Positions 27,276 through 36,329 are shown, counted from the first letter of the stretch. The stretch: 50,376 bases of DNA from DATCDR01 sp036510575 (GCA_036510575.1 DATCDR010000059.1:1-50376), one strand, 5' to 3'. Translations and numbers: made by a program. Notes: generated by a model from the letters alone, not told the origin.

Positions 27276-27734
27276 GTGCTTGGTGCAGATCGGCTGACCC
27301 ATTGGTCGCTCCCGGTGAAGAATCTCGCTGAGAGCGAGGCGTTCTTCGGGGACTTCCTTGGTTTCGAGTACCTCGGACATCTCGGAGGACCGCTGGCGAC
27401 GGTCAACCATGCTTCGGTGTTCCGGGTTGGTGAGTCGAGTTTCATCATTTGGGAGACCGGTATCGAGGCGGATCCGCGACTCGCCGAGGTTGGCGTCCAT
27501 TACGGCTTCACTGTCCTGCCCGAGGTGTGGGACCGCGCGATCATCGCGATCCATGAGGCAGGCGTGAAGTTGACGGGACCGATCGTGTACCGCTCCAAGG
27601 GCACGTTTCTCGGCCGCGAGGTGTACATGTCAGATCCCTCCGGTAACACCATCGAGCTGACGGACCCGACGTGGGTCGAGGGAATGCCTGAGCCAACATT
27701 CGAAGAAATCGTAGGGACGGCCGTCAACGCCTGA
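27276..27734 (+). CDS. VOC family protein
   Basis: This 152-residue protein starts at GTG with GAGG about eight bases upstream. Module one is THWSLPVKNLAESEAFFGDFLGF, with the first metal His. Module two ends GREVYMSDPSGNTIEL, the usual DPxGNxxE turn with the metal Glu. It looks like glyoxalase or extradiol-dioxygenase-fold enzymes with an intact H/E metal site. It is divergent from the alcohol dehydrogenase and convergent with the LLM gene. The substrate is unknown. Confidence 0.85.
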   Translation: MLGADRLTHWSLPVKNLAESEAFFGDFLGFEYLGHLGGPLATVNHASVFRVGESSFIIWETGIEADPRLAEVGVHYGFTVLPEVWDRAIIAIHEAGVKLTGPIVYRSKGTFLGREVYMSDPSGNTIELTDPTWVEGMPEPTFEEIVGTAVNA

Positions 27735-27852
27735 GAAGGCGCGCTGATCGACCAACAGCAGCTGAACCGCTCCGCCCGGGGTACGACGGTGGAGCATCTC
27801 GGATTCTGATCCGGGAAACGGTAAGTCGATGTGAAGGTTGGGCCGAAGACCG

Positions 27853-28707
27853 CTACAGCGCCAGCTCGGCGGGGGCGTGCTGACGCACGTAGGTAGCCAC
27901 TGTTTCAATGTCGGCGGCGGCGGGCGGGTTCACGACAAGTCGGTCAACGCCGAGCTCGGCGTAGCGGGCCGCGGTCGCCGGGTCGATCGCCGCCCCCTGC
28001 GGCGGAGTGACGGTGATCTCGAGTCTCCCGAGGGCTGAGGGTCGGTCGACGGTTGTTGCAGCAGCGACGAGCCCGGCCAGCACCTCGGCCGTTTTCTCAA
28101 CCGTTAGCCCCCAGCCGTACCAGCCGTTGCCGAGCGTCACCGCACGGCGGTACCCGGCCGCACTCAGACCGCCGATCACGATCGGTGGTCCCGACGATTG
28201 GACAGGACGCGGGTACGCGTCGACGCCGGAGAACGCGACATAGGCTCCTTCATAGGCGGGTTCGGGTGAGTTCCAGAGCTGGCGCATCGCCTCGAGATAC
28301 TCCGTAGAGCGCCGCCCACGATCCGCGAGTGGCACGCCGAGTGCCAGGAACTCGGGCTCGAGGTACCCGACGCCGAGTCCGAGGAGAAGTCGCCCCCCGC
28401 TCAGCACGTCGAGACTGGCGACCTGCTTCGCGAGCACGAGCGGATTTCGCTGCGGCAGAATCACGATCCCCGTGGCGATCTTGACCCGCTCAGTTACCGC
28501 TGCGATGAACGCCAGCGCCACCATCGGGTCGAGCATCGGGTGAGTGGGATCGATCGGCGACGGTGGGACCCGCGGCGATGGCGCGACGACGTGCTCGCCA
28601 GCCCACAACGACTCGTAGCCAAGCTCCTCGGCCAAGGTGGCGATCCGGACGACGTTCTGTGGCGTGCTGCACGCCCCGGCGTTTACGTTGAAGAGCCCGA
28701 TATGCAC
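27853..28707 (-). CDS. LLM-class F420-dependent oxidoreductase
   Basis: This 284-residue luciferase-like TIM barrel begins MHIGLFNVNAG. It has LAEELGYESLWAGEHV, the LPQRNPLVLAKQVASLDVLSGGR block and LGLGVGYLEPEF, which define the F420-dependent TIGR03619-like branch. The C-terminal part has GGLSAAGYRRAVTLGNGWYGW. F420 use is typical of actinobacteria. A role in redox modification of a small organic compound is likely but the substrate is unknown. Confidence 0.88.
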   Translation of the reverse strand: MHIGLFNVNAGACSTPQNVVRIATLAEELGYESLWAGEHVVAPSPRVPPSPIDPTHPMLDPMVALAFIAAVTERVKIATGIVILPQRNPLVLAKQVASLDVLSGGRLLLGLGVGYLEPEFLALGVPLADRGRRSTEYLEAMRQLWNSPEPAYEGAYVAFSGVDAYPRPVQSSGPPIVIGGLSAAGYRRAVTLGNGWYGWGLTVEKTAEVLAGLVAAATTVDRPSALGRLEITVTPPQGAAIDPATAARYAELGVDRLVVNPPAAADIETVATYVRQHAPAELAL

Positions 28708-28890
28708 TCGTGGACTCTACTTCTGCGCCGCTCCCTGGCCCGGACCGAGTGACGGCCATCGGCCGGGTTGTCTACCGAAGGTGGGGCATCGAGTTCGCCG
28801 CGACGTGCTCGACAGCGGCTGCCGTAGTTTGTGATACTCCTAACTGCCAGGTGGTGCTAGTTAGCGGCTGATACTGGCGATCGGGGGCGA

Positions 28891-29604
28891 GTGAACTACT
28901 ACGAGGTTCTCGGCGCTCCAGAGAACGCCACCCAGGAGGAACTCCTGCAGGCCTACCTCGCGAAAAAGGCTCAGCTCCGTCCTGAGCGCTTCGAAGGAGC
29001 GCCGGCCGACGTGCTGGGTGCGGTGAACAGGGCCTCGGTCGCAGTTGAGCAGGCTTGGGATGTGCTCGGCGATGTCGCGCTGCGCGGACAGTACGACAGC
29101 GACGCCGGATCGAGCACTCCGAGCCCGGACGAGGTGCCATCGCATCATCGTGAAGGTTGGCGGCGACGTCATGCGGAGCATGTGTGGACGATGGAGCGAG
29201 AGCTCGGACTGCCGTTCACCTCAGTCCTCGGCATTCATCCACCTACACATGACGCTTCGACGAACGCACACCTCCCAGGGCTCGAAGCACCGTATATGCC
29301 GCCTTCTGAGGAGTGGCTCGTTTCGCCGCTCTGGGACCCGCTCTCGGCTGCCGAGCGGATCGCCAACTTCTTTGCTCCACATGGAAAGGCCGACCCGTAC
29401 GTGACTGTTCCGAACGTCTGCGGACTGCGCGGCAGCGAGGCCTGGTGGCCTGCGGCGTCGGCGGATTTACGTATCAGTGTCGTGCGGCCGACCGAGCACC
29501 CAAAAGGCGACGGGGTCATCGTCGATCAGGATCCACCAGCTGGCACCCGAATTCGGCGACACAGCACCTTGACCATTCAGGTGGTCCACGACTCGAGCCA
29601 CTAA
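28891..29604 (+). CDS. J-domain-like/PASTA fusion protein
   Basis: The N-terminal residues 2-72 follow a DnaJ domain (NYYEVLGAPENATQEELLQAY, then AWDVLGDVALRGQYDSD), but the HPD tripeptide is RPE at 30-32. A His/Trp/Pro-rich linker (about 80-168) leads to a single PASTA domain at 170-233 (VTVPNVCGLRG, VDQDPPAGTRI). No transmembrane helix or signal peptide is evident, so PASTA would be cytosolic unless another route exists. GTG start after GGGGGCGA. Without HPD it should not stimulate Hsp70 ATPase. The combination is uncommon, and the role is unknown. Confidence 0.8.
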   Translation: MNYYEVLGAPENATQEELLQAYLAKKAQLRPERFEGAPADVLGAVNRASVAVEQAWDVLGDVALRGQYDSDAGSSTPSPDEVPSHHREGWRRRHAEHVWTMERELGLPFTSVLGIHPPTHDASTNAHLPGLEAPYMPPSEEWLVSPLWDPLSAAERIANFFAPHGKADPYVTVPNVCGLRGSEAWWPAASADLRISVVRPTEHPKGDGVIVDQDPPAGTRIRRHSTLTIQVVHDSSH

Positions 29605-29707
29605 GCGGCAACTGGTGACGACGCCTTCGAGCACGCAAGGACGCTCGGCCTTCCGATCGGGTCCGGAGATCGCGCGGCCTAAAGAAGCACGCGGGTCGGT
29701 GGCGCGG

Positions 29708-30145
29708 TTACTCCTCAGCGCCCGCTTTCCACTCCGAGAGGCTCGCGAGATTGACGACGATCGCCTCCTGCGTTGTTCGCGCCAGCACGACAACCGCTTG
29801 GTCGTCGCCTGGATTCTCTTCCCGGTGTGGAACGAACGGCGGGACGAAGATGTAGTCCCCTGGGCTTGTCTCGATCCGCTTCTCTTCGCCATCTTCGAGG
29901 AACACGAACACCGGATTGCCACTCACGACGTAGATGCCGGTTTCGGAGGCACCGTGGTGGTGGTCGGCTGACCGAAGTCCTCCCGCGACGTGATTCTCGC
30001 CCATCCAAAGCTGTGTGGAGCCGAGGAGCTTTCCCGAGATTGCTTCGAGTCGGCGCATCCCAGGAGTCTGGGTCGTCGCTTCGCTCAGTTCGCCGTGCGC
30101 TGTATGGCCAAGTGGTCGATGCCAGGCCGCAGTTCCGTCGCTCAC
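29708..30145 (-). CDS. Cupin domain protein
   Basis: This 145-residue single cupin has motif 1 in GLRSADHHHGASETGIYVVSG (His pair plus Glu) and motif 2 in SPGDYIFVPPFVPHREEN (conserved His). Metal binding is therefore plausible. The open frame reaches 30175, but GTG at 30145 is placed five bases after AGGAG and is preferred. It diverges from the FMN reductase gene across an AT-rich 166-base region, so the two may be co-regulated. Confidence 0.87.
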   Translation of the reverse strand: MSDGTAAWHRPLGHTAHGELSEATTQTPGMRRLEAISGKLLGSTQLWMGENHVAGGLRSADHHHGASETGIYVVSGNPVFVFLEDGEEKRIETSPGDYIFVPPFVPHREENPGDDQAVVVLARTTQEAIVVNLASLSEWKAGAEE

Positions 30146-30311
30146 CGGCACTCCTAACGGTCTCCAGCCAACCATGAGAGGCCGGCACTTATTATTCCTA
30201 CTTTACCTAGTGATAAGACTAGCATTGGCCCTTCGTAGCTGCTCTCAAAGACCGGGAGGAAGGGACAACCATGCGAAGGGTAACCGCCGTAGGCGCCTCC
30301 GGGAATCTGAC

Positions 30312-30839
30312 ATGAGCAGCGTTGTATCCGGGTTGCTGGCGATCAATGGCAGCCCCTCAGCAAGCTCCAAGACGCATTCGGTCGCCGCTCGGGCCGTTGA
30401 ACTCGCGGGATCCGGCAGGGTTGTCGATCTTGCCGATCTAGATGCCGAAGCGCTTCTCGGTCGGCGCTCGTCGCCCGACGTGGACGACGTCATCGAGGAG
30501 ATTAGGGCAACTCCGGTACTGCTCGTTGCGACCCCCATCTATCGCGCGACGTTCAGCGGATTACTCAAGGTCCTCTTCGACCAGCTCGGTCAAGGCGCGC
30601 TCCGGGAAACCGTCTGCATCCTCGCCGCGACCGGCGGCTCTGACCACCACTTCCTCGCCGTCGACACCGGCCTGCGGCCACTCGTCGCCTCGTTGAACGG
30701 GATGAGTGTGCCAACGGCCCTCTACTTCACCGGCCAGCACTTCAACGAGGACGGCACACTCGCCGACGAGGCCGACGAACTCCTTCGGACCGCGCTCGGC
30801 GAAGCGGCAGCTCTGGCTTTCGCCCTCAAGGCAGAGTGA
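30312..30839 (+). CDS. NADPH-dependent FMN reductase
   Basis: This 175-residue flavodoxin-like reductase opens with LLAINGSPSASSKTHSVA, the phosphate loop for FMN, and carries LLVATPIYRATFSGLLKVLFDQL, the SsuE-type signature. The true start is the ATG at 30312; the frame upstream to 30015 overlaps the cupin gene. SsuE-like proteins supply reduced FMN to two-component monooxygenases or LLM enzymes such as sulfonate monooxygenases. No partner is adjacent here. Confidence 0.88.
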   Translation: MSSVVSGLLAINGSPSASSKTHSVAARAVELAGSGRVVDLADLDAEALLGRRSSPDVDDVIEEIRATPVLLVATPIYRATFSGLLKVLFDQLGQGALRETVCILAATGGSDHHFLAVDTGLRPLVASLNGMSVPTALYFTGQHFNEDGTLADEADELLRTALGEAAALAFALKAE

Positions 30840-30930
30840 GCAGCTTCGAGCGTCGCACCACCAGGGTGGACCGTGCAGGCCCGTGGTCGATAGAGAATTT
30901 CGTGGGCGCGGCCGAAGCGCGCATTCGTAA

Positions 30931-30949
30931 CGATTTTGAATCGATTTTG
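30931..30949. repeat. Tandem 8-base direct repeat upstream of Tat/DUF4331 operon
   Basis: CGATTTTG occurs twice, at 30931-30938 and 30942-30949, 11 bases start to start. The repeat is about one helical turn and lies in an AT-rich patch within otherwise GC-rich DNA, 114 bases before the operon. It could be a tandem activator or sigma-factor-related site. Confidence 0.45.
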
Positions 30950-31062
30950 TAACATGAATGTAAGCATCCACAACCGCTCTCGGCTCCGCATACCTGCTGA
31001 GAGTTCGCGCCGGTGGACGCTATTGGAGCTGCCGGGCCAACCGAGGGAAAAGGAGTGGATGG

Positions 31063-31368
31063 GTGGAGCCGATCAATAGAAGAGCCTTTATCGCACGATC
31101 CGGTGCGGTCGCTGCCGCGGCGGGAGCGGCAGTTCTGATTCCTGGCCAGATCGCGGGCGCGATGACGAGGGTCACGAACGGCGCGCCCTCGAAGAATCTT
31201 CCCGCTCCGTCGGTCGTCGGCAGCACGAAGGAGCCGAGCGCTCCGATCATCGCCCATCTCCGCAACGCCGCGACCGGTGAGATCGCGGTCTTTTCCGGCA
31301 GCGAGGAGTTCATCTTGCACGACCCAGGGCTGGCCGCCCGGCTCGTCATCGCAACGGAAGGTAGGTAG
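31063..31368 (+). CDS. Small Tat-exported protein
   Basis: This 101-residue protein begins MEPINRRAFIARSG, a twin-arginine signal, followed by a hydrophobic Ala-rich core and a likely cleavage after IAGAM. The mature part of about 65 residues includes PIIAHLRNAATGEIAVFSGSEE and ends LVIATEGR. It has no Cys and no motif I know. GTG start with AAGGAG eight bases before. Its stop is three bases before the DUF4331 gene, so they are one operon. The small protein may be exported with, or help export, its partner. Confidence 0.75.
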   Translation: MEPINRRAFIARSGAVAAAAGAAVLIPGQIAGAMTRVTNGAPSKNLPAPSVVGSTKEPSAPIIAHLRNAATGEIAVFSGSEEFILHDPGLAARLVIATEGR

Positions 31369-31371
31369 GGC

Positions 31372-32754
31372 ATGTCGTCACATCGCGAAGCGCCAGAGGT
31401 TTCGAAGGACCCGGTCGTAGACAGTTCCGATCTGTACGCCTTTGTCAGCCCGGACAGTCCCGACATGGTCACCTTTATTGCGAACTACGTACCGCTGCAA
31501 AACCCGGCGGGCGGACCGAACTTCTACGAGTTCGGGGACGACGTCCTCTACGCCATCAATATCGACACTGACGGCGATGGCGAGGCCGACATCGTCTACC
31601 AATTCACGTTCGAGAGCGAACTCGAGATTCCGAGCACCTTCCTCTACAACGTCGGACCGATCGAGTCGCTCAGCAGCGCGAATTGGAATCGTCGGCAGTT
31701 CTACTCGGTGACGCGAGTCGACAACTCCGGAGTGCACCCGTTGGGCCAGCACCTCCCGTGCCCGCCGTGCAACATCGGCCCGCTCTCGACGCCGAACTAT
31801 GCCGCGCTCGCGGCGAGCGCGATCAACTCCCTCCCCGGAGGCACAACGGTCTTCTGCGGGCAGCGTGCTGAGGGCTTCTACGTCGATCTCGGGTCGATCT
31901 TCGACCTTGGCGACCTCCGTCCGATCGCCAATCTTCACGCCACGTTCGGTCTTCCCGGACTGACCGCGACACCTGGCGTTGACACGCTCGGATCGATCAA
32001 CGTGCATTCGATCGCGATACAGGTACCCATCGATTCCCTCCATTCGGGATGGTGGCGGCGCGATCGGCACGAGCGCGGCATCATCGGGGTCTGGACTACG
32101 GCGAGCCGTCAGCAGGCACGCGTATTCGGCGGCTGGAACAGCGAAGACATCTGGAGCGGGCCGTGGACGCAGCGCTCCCGGCTCGGTAATCCCCTCTTCA
32201 ACGAGGTGCTCGTGCCGCTCAGTAAGAAGGACTACTGGAACAAGCAGAGTCCGGCGAACGACTCCCAGTTCGCGCAAGGCGTGAACTTCCCCGAGCTCGC
32301 CCAGTTGCTCCCAATTCTCTACCCGGGAGCATTCCCTAACCTCGCGGCATTCAACGCGACGAATGCTCCGCGCGCAGATCTGGCAGCGATTCTCCTGACC
32401 GGCATTCCAGCGGGTGTCGTGTCGCCTACGTACACGACCTACACCGGACCGACCCAGGCCGACATGTTGCGGTTGAACCTGTCGATTCCACCCTCAAGCA
32501 CGCCGAGTCGCCAAGGTGTCCTCGGCGGCGACCTTGCCGGCTTCCCGAACGGTCGCAGAGTCTTTGACGACGTCGTGACAATCGAGCTGCAGGCGATAGC
32601 GGGAGCGACCCTTCCCCTTGTTACGACCTACACCAAAGACGCCGCGATCGCCGACGTGAGCGATGGTCTCACTGGGTCCGACATCACCTATCTCACTTCG
32701 TTTCCCTACCTTGGGACTCCCTACAGTGGCTTCAATGCGCCGGCGCCTGCGTAG
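31372..32754 (+). CDS. DUF4331 family protein
   Basis: This 460-residue protein has the DUF4331 N-terminus SSHREAPEVSKDPVVDSSDLYAF, then NIDTDGDGEADI, a calcium-loop-like acidic stretch, and a C-terminal region with GFPNGRRVFDDVV and LTSFPYLGTPYSG. No signal peptide of its own is visible, although the family is mostly extracytoplasmic. The preceding Tat peptide might carry it out as a hitch-hiker. The two Cys pairs in PCPPCN and FCGQR may bond. The function of the family is unknown. Confidence 0.88.
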   Translation: MSSHREAPEVSKDPVVDSSDLYAFVSPDSPDMVTFIANYVPLQNPAGGPNFYEFGDDVLYAINIDTDGDGEADIVYQFTFESELEIPSTFLYNVGPIESLSSANWNRRQFYSVTRVDNSGVHPLGQHLPCPPCNIGPLSTPNYAALAASAINSLPGGTTVFCGQRAEGFYVDLGSIFDLGDLRPIANLHATFGLPGLTATPGVDTLGSINVHSIAIQVPIDSLHSGWWRRDRHERGIIGVWTTASRQQARVFGGWNSEDIWSGPWTQRSRLGNPLFNEVLVPLSKKDYWNKQSPANDSQFAQGVNFPELAQLLPILYPGAFPNLAAFNATNAPRADLAAILLTGIPAGVVSPTYTTYTGPTQADMLRLNLSIPPSSTPSRQGVLGGDLAGFPNGRRVFDDVVTIELQAIAGATLPLVTTYTKDAAIADVSDGLTGSDITYLTSFPYLGTPYSGFNAPAPA

Positions 32755-32762
32755 GGGAGTGG

Positions 32763-32809
32763 CCGCAGGTATCGCCTCGTTGGACTAACCCGGCGAGGAC
32801 TACCTGTGG
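32763..32809. terminator. Bidirectional terminator-like hairpin
   Basis: CCGCAGGTA and TACCTGTGG pair (one G-T), extended inward by TCGCC/GGCGA with a four-base bulge. It sits just after the DUF4331 stop, between convergent genes. Confidence 0.45.
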
Positions 32810-32991
32810 TCGTTGCTGCTCCTTGAATTGAGTTCCGGGGCTGTGGTGCGAGCTGGCAACCACACGCCCTGGCGGCTCGAGGAGCACGCTTCGTGCGGAG
32901 ACCGACCGGCCAGTTGAGCTCGAGATGGTGCGCTACTGGAACCGATGACGGGCGCGGATCTGCAACAGCGACCGTCGGCGCTTAGGTGGCC

Positions 32992-33468
32992 CTATGGCGC
33001 TGTCTCTGCGAGCGAGCGCAGCGCGTCCCCGGTCAATCGGTATGTGGTCCATCCATCGAGCGCGACCGCGCCGATGGATCGGTAGAACGCGATCGCCGGT
33101 TCGTTCCAGTCGAGTACGGCCCACTCCACGCGGGCGAGTCCTTCGTCCATCGCGAGGCGAGCGATGAATCAGAGCAGGGCGTGACCGATTCGTCGGCCGC
33201 GGTGCTCGGGCTTGACGTAGAGGTCTACGACGTAAATTCCCGGACGCCCAGTCCAGGTCGAAAAGGTACGGGAGTAGATCACCATCCCTACCGCTTCATC
33301 TTCTTCGACCGCCAGTCGGGCGAATGCGCTCGGCTCGGCATCAAACAGCGCCGCCCCGAGGAGCTGCTCGTCGATCTCGACCTGATCGGTCGAACTCTCA
33401 AACTCCGCGAGCTCGTGAATCAGTCCAACGAGTGTTGGGAGATCCTCACGAGTAGCTGGCCGAATCAC
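32992..33468 (-). pseudogene. GNAT acetyltransferase interrupted by an in-frame TGA
   Basis: From GTG at 33468 the frame reads MIRPATREDLPTLVGLIHEL and reaches the acetyl-CoA loop VDLYVKPEHRGRRIGHALL, then TGA at 33169-33171. In the same frame, without a shift, it continues FIARLAMDEGLARVEWAVLD, WNEPAIAFYRSIGAVALDGW and TTYRLTGDALRSLAETAP to TAG at 32992-32994. That is exactly the expected second half of a GNAT domain, total about 158 codons. A CGA-to-TGA change is the simplest cause. Other genes here end in TGA, so stop recoding is unlikely. Confidence 0.82.
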
Positions 33469-33931
33469 CGCGCCAGGGTAACGCTTGGTTAAATCAAGGG
33501 TCCCCTCTTTGACCTCATGCCGACGGTGTCCGCTTCACCGCTTGCGCCGGAAGTGGCTCAACTCCCGCGTTCGCCTCGGGAGAATTCGTTGGTTCGCTGC
33601 ACAGGGTGTTTCGGAAGGGAGCCGTCGCGAACGGCACAAGTGACGCAATCGACTCCATGCTCGCTTGCCGGTCGGAATCCCCAGTAAGAGGGTGAAAAAG
33701 GCCTACTTTCCGGGCTGGGCTGTAGCTGCACCACGCGCTTGGCAGCACGCCGCTCGCATGCGCGATCCTCAATTCGTCACTCGGTTTGCCGTTAAGTCCG
33801 ATATGAGGATGAGCGCGGAATTGGCTCTGGGAAGCGAAACAGCTCTCGGCGGACCACTGACGCTTGAACTTGAGATTCCGGGTCCGGGTTGTGCCGGATG
33901 GTTAGCGGCCTGATCTAAGAGAGGTTCACAA
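33469..33931. other. Intergenic region before GAF-GGDEF gene
   Basis: No supported gene. The segment shows mixed base composition with an AT-richer patch near 33775-33815. It must include the promoter of the diguanylate cyclase. I searched by eye for a GEMM-type c-di-GMP riboswitch and did not find its conserved boxes. Confidence 0.4.
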
Positions 33932-35332
33932 ATGGTTGACGACGTAAGCACTGCCGTAGCCGACGAGGTGACTGAAGAGCAGTGGGAGCAGGCGCGCCAG
34001 CGCGCAGTGCGCGTGACTGCCCAATCGACCGTGCTCGGCATCCTCGCCGTGGCTGCGCTCGGCCCGCTTGCTGAGTATCTCGCAGGGATTACCGCAGTCG
34101 GGGAGAAGCGTTACCTCGCGACCGGCGCCTGGTTGGCCCTCTTGATGACGCCGCTCGTGTTGTTCCTCGTCCGAAGTGTCAAGAGGGAGCGCAACAAGAA
34201 CGACGAGATGGTGGTTGCGGTCACGCAGCAGTTGAGCGCGGCGGTCGATTTCGCAGAGGACGAGGTTGCCAGGCGGGAGGTTGAAGCCCAGCAGCAAGAC
34301 TTCGAGAATCGCGTTGCCAACGCTTTGGATATGACCGAGAGCGAGAGCGAAGTCCTTGACGTCATCGAGCGATCGCTCTCCGATGCCCTACCCGACTCGC
34401 CTGTTGAGCTGCTTCTCGCGGACAACAGCCACGCCCATCTGCTGCGGGTTGCCGGACACACGCCGTCCGGTGTGCTGCCGAGCTGTGGCGTCGACTCGCC
34501 GAATCACTGTCCAGCAGCGCGGCGATCCCAGCTTCAGCAGTTTGCCGACAGCGACGACTTCGACTCGTGCCCAAAGCTTCGGAACCGGCCTGGTGGAGCC
34601 GTGTCGGCGGTGTGCGTGCCCGTGTCGATCATGGGTCAGACCGTTGGCGTCATCCATTCGACAGGACAGCCGAATGCTCTCCTGTCGAAAGACAAGGTGA
34701 AGGACCTCTCGATGGTCGCCGATCTGGGGGGGTCGAGAATCGCGTCACTGCGAATGATGGTTGAGACCGAGCTTCAAGGCGCGACCGACGATCTCACGGG
34801 ATTGTTGAATCGTCGATCGTTCGAGGAGGGACTTGCCGAGAGTCGGGGCGATCAGGCTCTTGTTACGGTCGCCATGGCCGACCTGGATCACTTCAAGAAC
34901 CTCAACGACGCCTTTGGGCACGACAGCGGCGATCGCGCGCTTCGCCTCTTCACCCAGGTCATTACCGAGTCGGTACGTGCCAACGACCTCGTCTGCCGCT
35001 ACGGCGGGGAGGAGTTCGTGGTGGCACTTCCCGGATGTGGGAGCGAGAACGCACGAGAGATCTTCGACGCACTGCGAACCAGATTGGACGCAGCGATCAC
35101 GGTCGCTGGTCTGCCCAAGTTCAGTGTCAGCTTCGGGATCGTCGAAGCAGGCCAGAGCGAGGAGCTGGCAGCGGTCATCGGGCGGGCGGACGCGGCGCTA
35201 TTCGACGCCAAGCAGCAAGGGCGCGATCAGGTCGTTGTGCACGACTTTGACGGTGCCATCGTGCCGGCGGCGGCGGACGTACGCGAAGTGTTCGGGCTCG
35301 GGAACCGGCGGACGTTCAGCCTCGGGCGCTAG
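33932..35332 (+). CDS. Membrane GAF-GGDEF diguanylate cyclase
   Basis: This 466-residue cyclase has two N-terminal helices (about 33-53 and 63-81), a coiled segment, a GAF-like domain (about 125-275) and GGDEF (about 282-440). The active site GGEEF is at 358-362 and the inhibitory site RAND at 349-352; MADLDHFKNLNDAFGH carries the metal Asp. The GAF domain has three Cys at 185, 193 and 213, in SCGVDSPNHC and DSCPKL, a pattern seen in a group of GAF-GGDEF proteins that might bind a metal or sense redox state. ATG start after AGAGAGG. Confidence 0.92.
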   Translation: MVDDVSTAVADEVTEEQWEQARQRAVRVTAQSTVLGILAVAALGPLAEYLAGITAVGEKRYLATGAWLALLMTPLVLFLVRSVKRERNKNDEMVVAVTQQLSAAVDFAEDEVARREVEAQQQDFENRVANALDMTESESEVLDVIERSLSDALPDSPVELLLADNSHAHLLRVAGHTPSGVLPSCGVDSPNHCPAARRSQLQQFADSDDFDSCPKLRNRPGGAVSAVCVPVSIMGQTVGVIHSTGQPNALLSKDKVKDLSMVADLGGSRIASLRMMVETELQGATDDLTGLLNRRSFEEGLAESRGDQALVTVAMADLDHFKNLNDAFGHDSGDRALRLFTQVITESVRANDLVCRYGGEEFVVALPGCGSENAREIFDALRTRLDAAITVAGLPKFSVSFGIVEAGQSEELAAVIGRADAALFDAKQQGRDQVVVHDFDGAIVPAAADVREVFGLGNRRTFSLGR

Positions 35333-35504
35333 ATCGGCCGGAGTAGTAGGCAGCGTTGCGCCCGTCCAGGCACCGGGCGCGCATTGGCTCCACGTTCACG
35401 TTGGAGGACCTCGACCCGACCTAACCGGCGCGAAACTCTCTGCTACGACGCCATCGGGATGAATCCGGTTGAAAGGGCGACAAGCAGCCTGAGCGCTCGG
35501 CTCG

Positions 35505-36329
35505 TCAGCTCGACGAGGCTGCTGGGAGTGGAATTGGGCAGAGGTTGCCGCCGATGAAGGTCGAGCCGTCGAGCGCACCTAGCGGCCCACCTGTCGAGAC
35601 ACCCCAGGGGGCTGCATGACTACCGACGACCGCTGTCCAGGTGAAGTCTTCTGGAATTTCGAGGTAATACGGACCAGCAGGCGGCGTAGGGCAGTTGCTC
35701 GTCCAGGAACTGTCACTGTTGATGATCAATTCGTGTTCGTTTGCGACAGAGACGGTCTGTCCCGTCTCAGTGATTCGCTGTCCACCCGGCTCGTCGAGGT
35801 TCATCGTGACCCTTACGTTCAAGGAGGCGACCGGACCGATGACGCTCGGACCGGTCCCACTAAACGCGGTGGGTGCGTCGCTGTCGAGCGAAGGCCTGGG
35901 CTGCGTCACTGTCACCTTCCAGCGTCCGGTCGTGACGACTGACAGGCGGTACGTTCCGGACTTGACGATGTCCAACCCCGAGCCGGTGCGAAGCGGCGCT
36001 GGAAGGGTCAGACCGCCCCATGGTTGGATGAGACTCTTTTGGCTCTGGAGGTAGACCGTGGACGTCGATCGGCCAGACATCGACGCGGAGAAGATCGCGA
36101 GCCCTGAGCGAAGCCTGAACGGGATCGACACACGCGATCCTGAGCCGGAGACAGTGACGCTTGCGGCGCGCTTGTCGACAGCTGAGCTCGGCGCCGACGT
36201 CGCGACGGTGCCAGCGAGGCACATAGCGATCACGAGTCCGCTCGGGAGCGTCCGCCGAAGCTTTAGGCCGCGACGGTTGGGTGCGCGACCGCGAATCGAC
36301 TCCGTCAGCACCGCGTAAGTTTGCCTCAC
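35505..36329 (-). CDS. Secreted beta-rich protein of unknown function
   Basis: This 274-residue protein has a basic N-terminus and a signal core LPSGLVIAMCLAGTVATSA, followed by Ser/Thr/Gly-rich beta segments (VTVSGSGSRVSIPFRLRSG, TYRLSVVTTGRWKVTVTQ). The middle pattern resembles pre-peptidase C-terminal or carbohydrate-binding beta sandwiches. Two Cys near the end (SNCPTPPAG and GNLCPIPLP) may form a bond. The ORF start at 36329 may be early; an internal start nearer the signal peptide is possible. Nothing identifies a function. Confidence 0.65.
   Translation of the reverse strand: MRQTYAVLTESIRGRAPNRRGLKLRRTLPSGLVIAMCLAGTVATSAPSSAVDKRAASVTVSGSGSRVSIPFRLRSGLAIFSASMSGRSTSTVYLQSQKSLIQPWGGLTLPAPLRTGSGLDIVKSGTYRLSVVTTGRWKVTVTQPRPSLDSDAPTAFSGTGPSVIGPVASLNVRVTMNLDEPGGQRITETGQTVSVANEHELIINSDSSWTSNCPTPPAGPYYLEIPEDFTWTAVVGSHAAPWGVSTGGPLGALDGSTFIGGNLCPIPLPAASSS

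Noticed and set aside
32992..33468. UGA recoding or selenocysteine in the GNAT gene
   Set aside because: Many genes in the window end in TGA, and no downstream SECIS-like hairpin or Cys homology is apparent.
33469..33931. GEMM (c-di-GMP) riboswitch before the GGDEF gene
   Set aside because: Bits such as GACGCAA occur, but the conserved boxes and paired stems are not in order.
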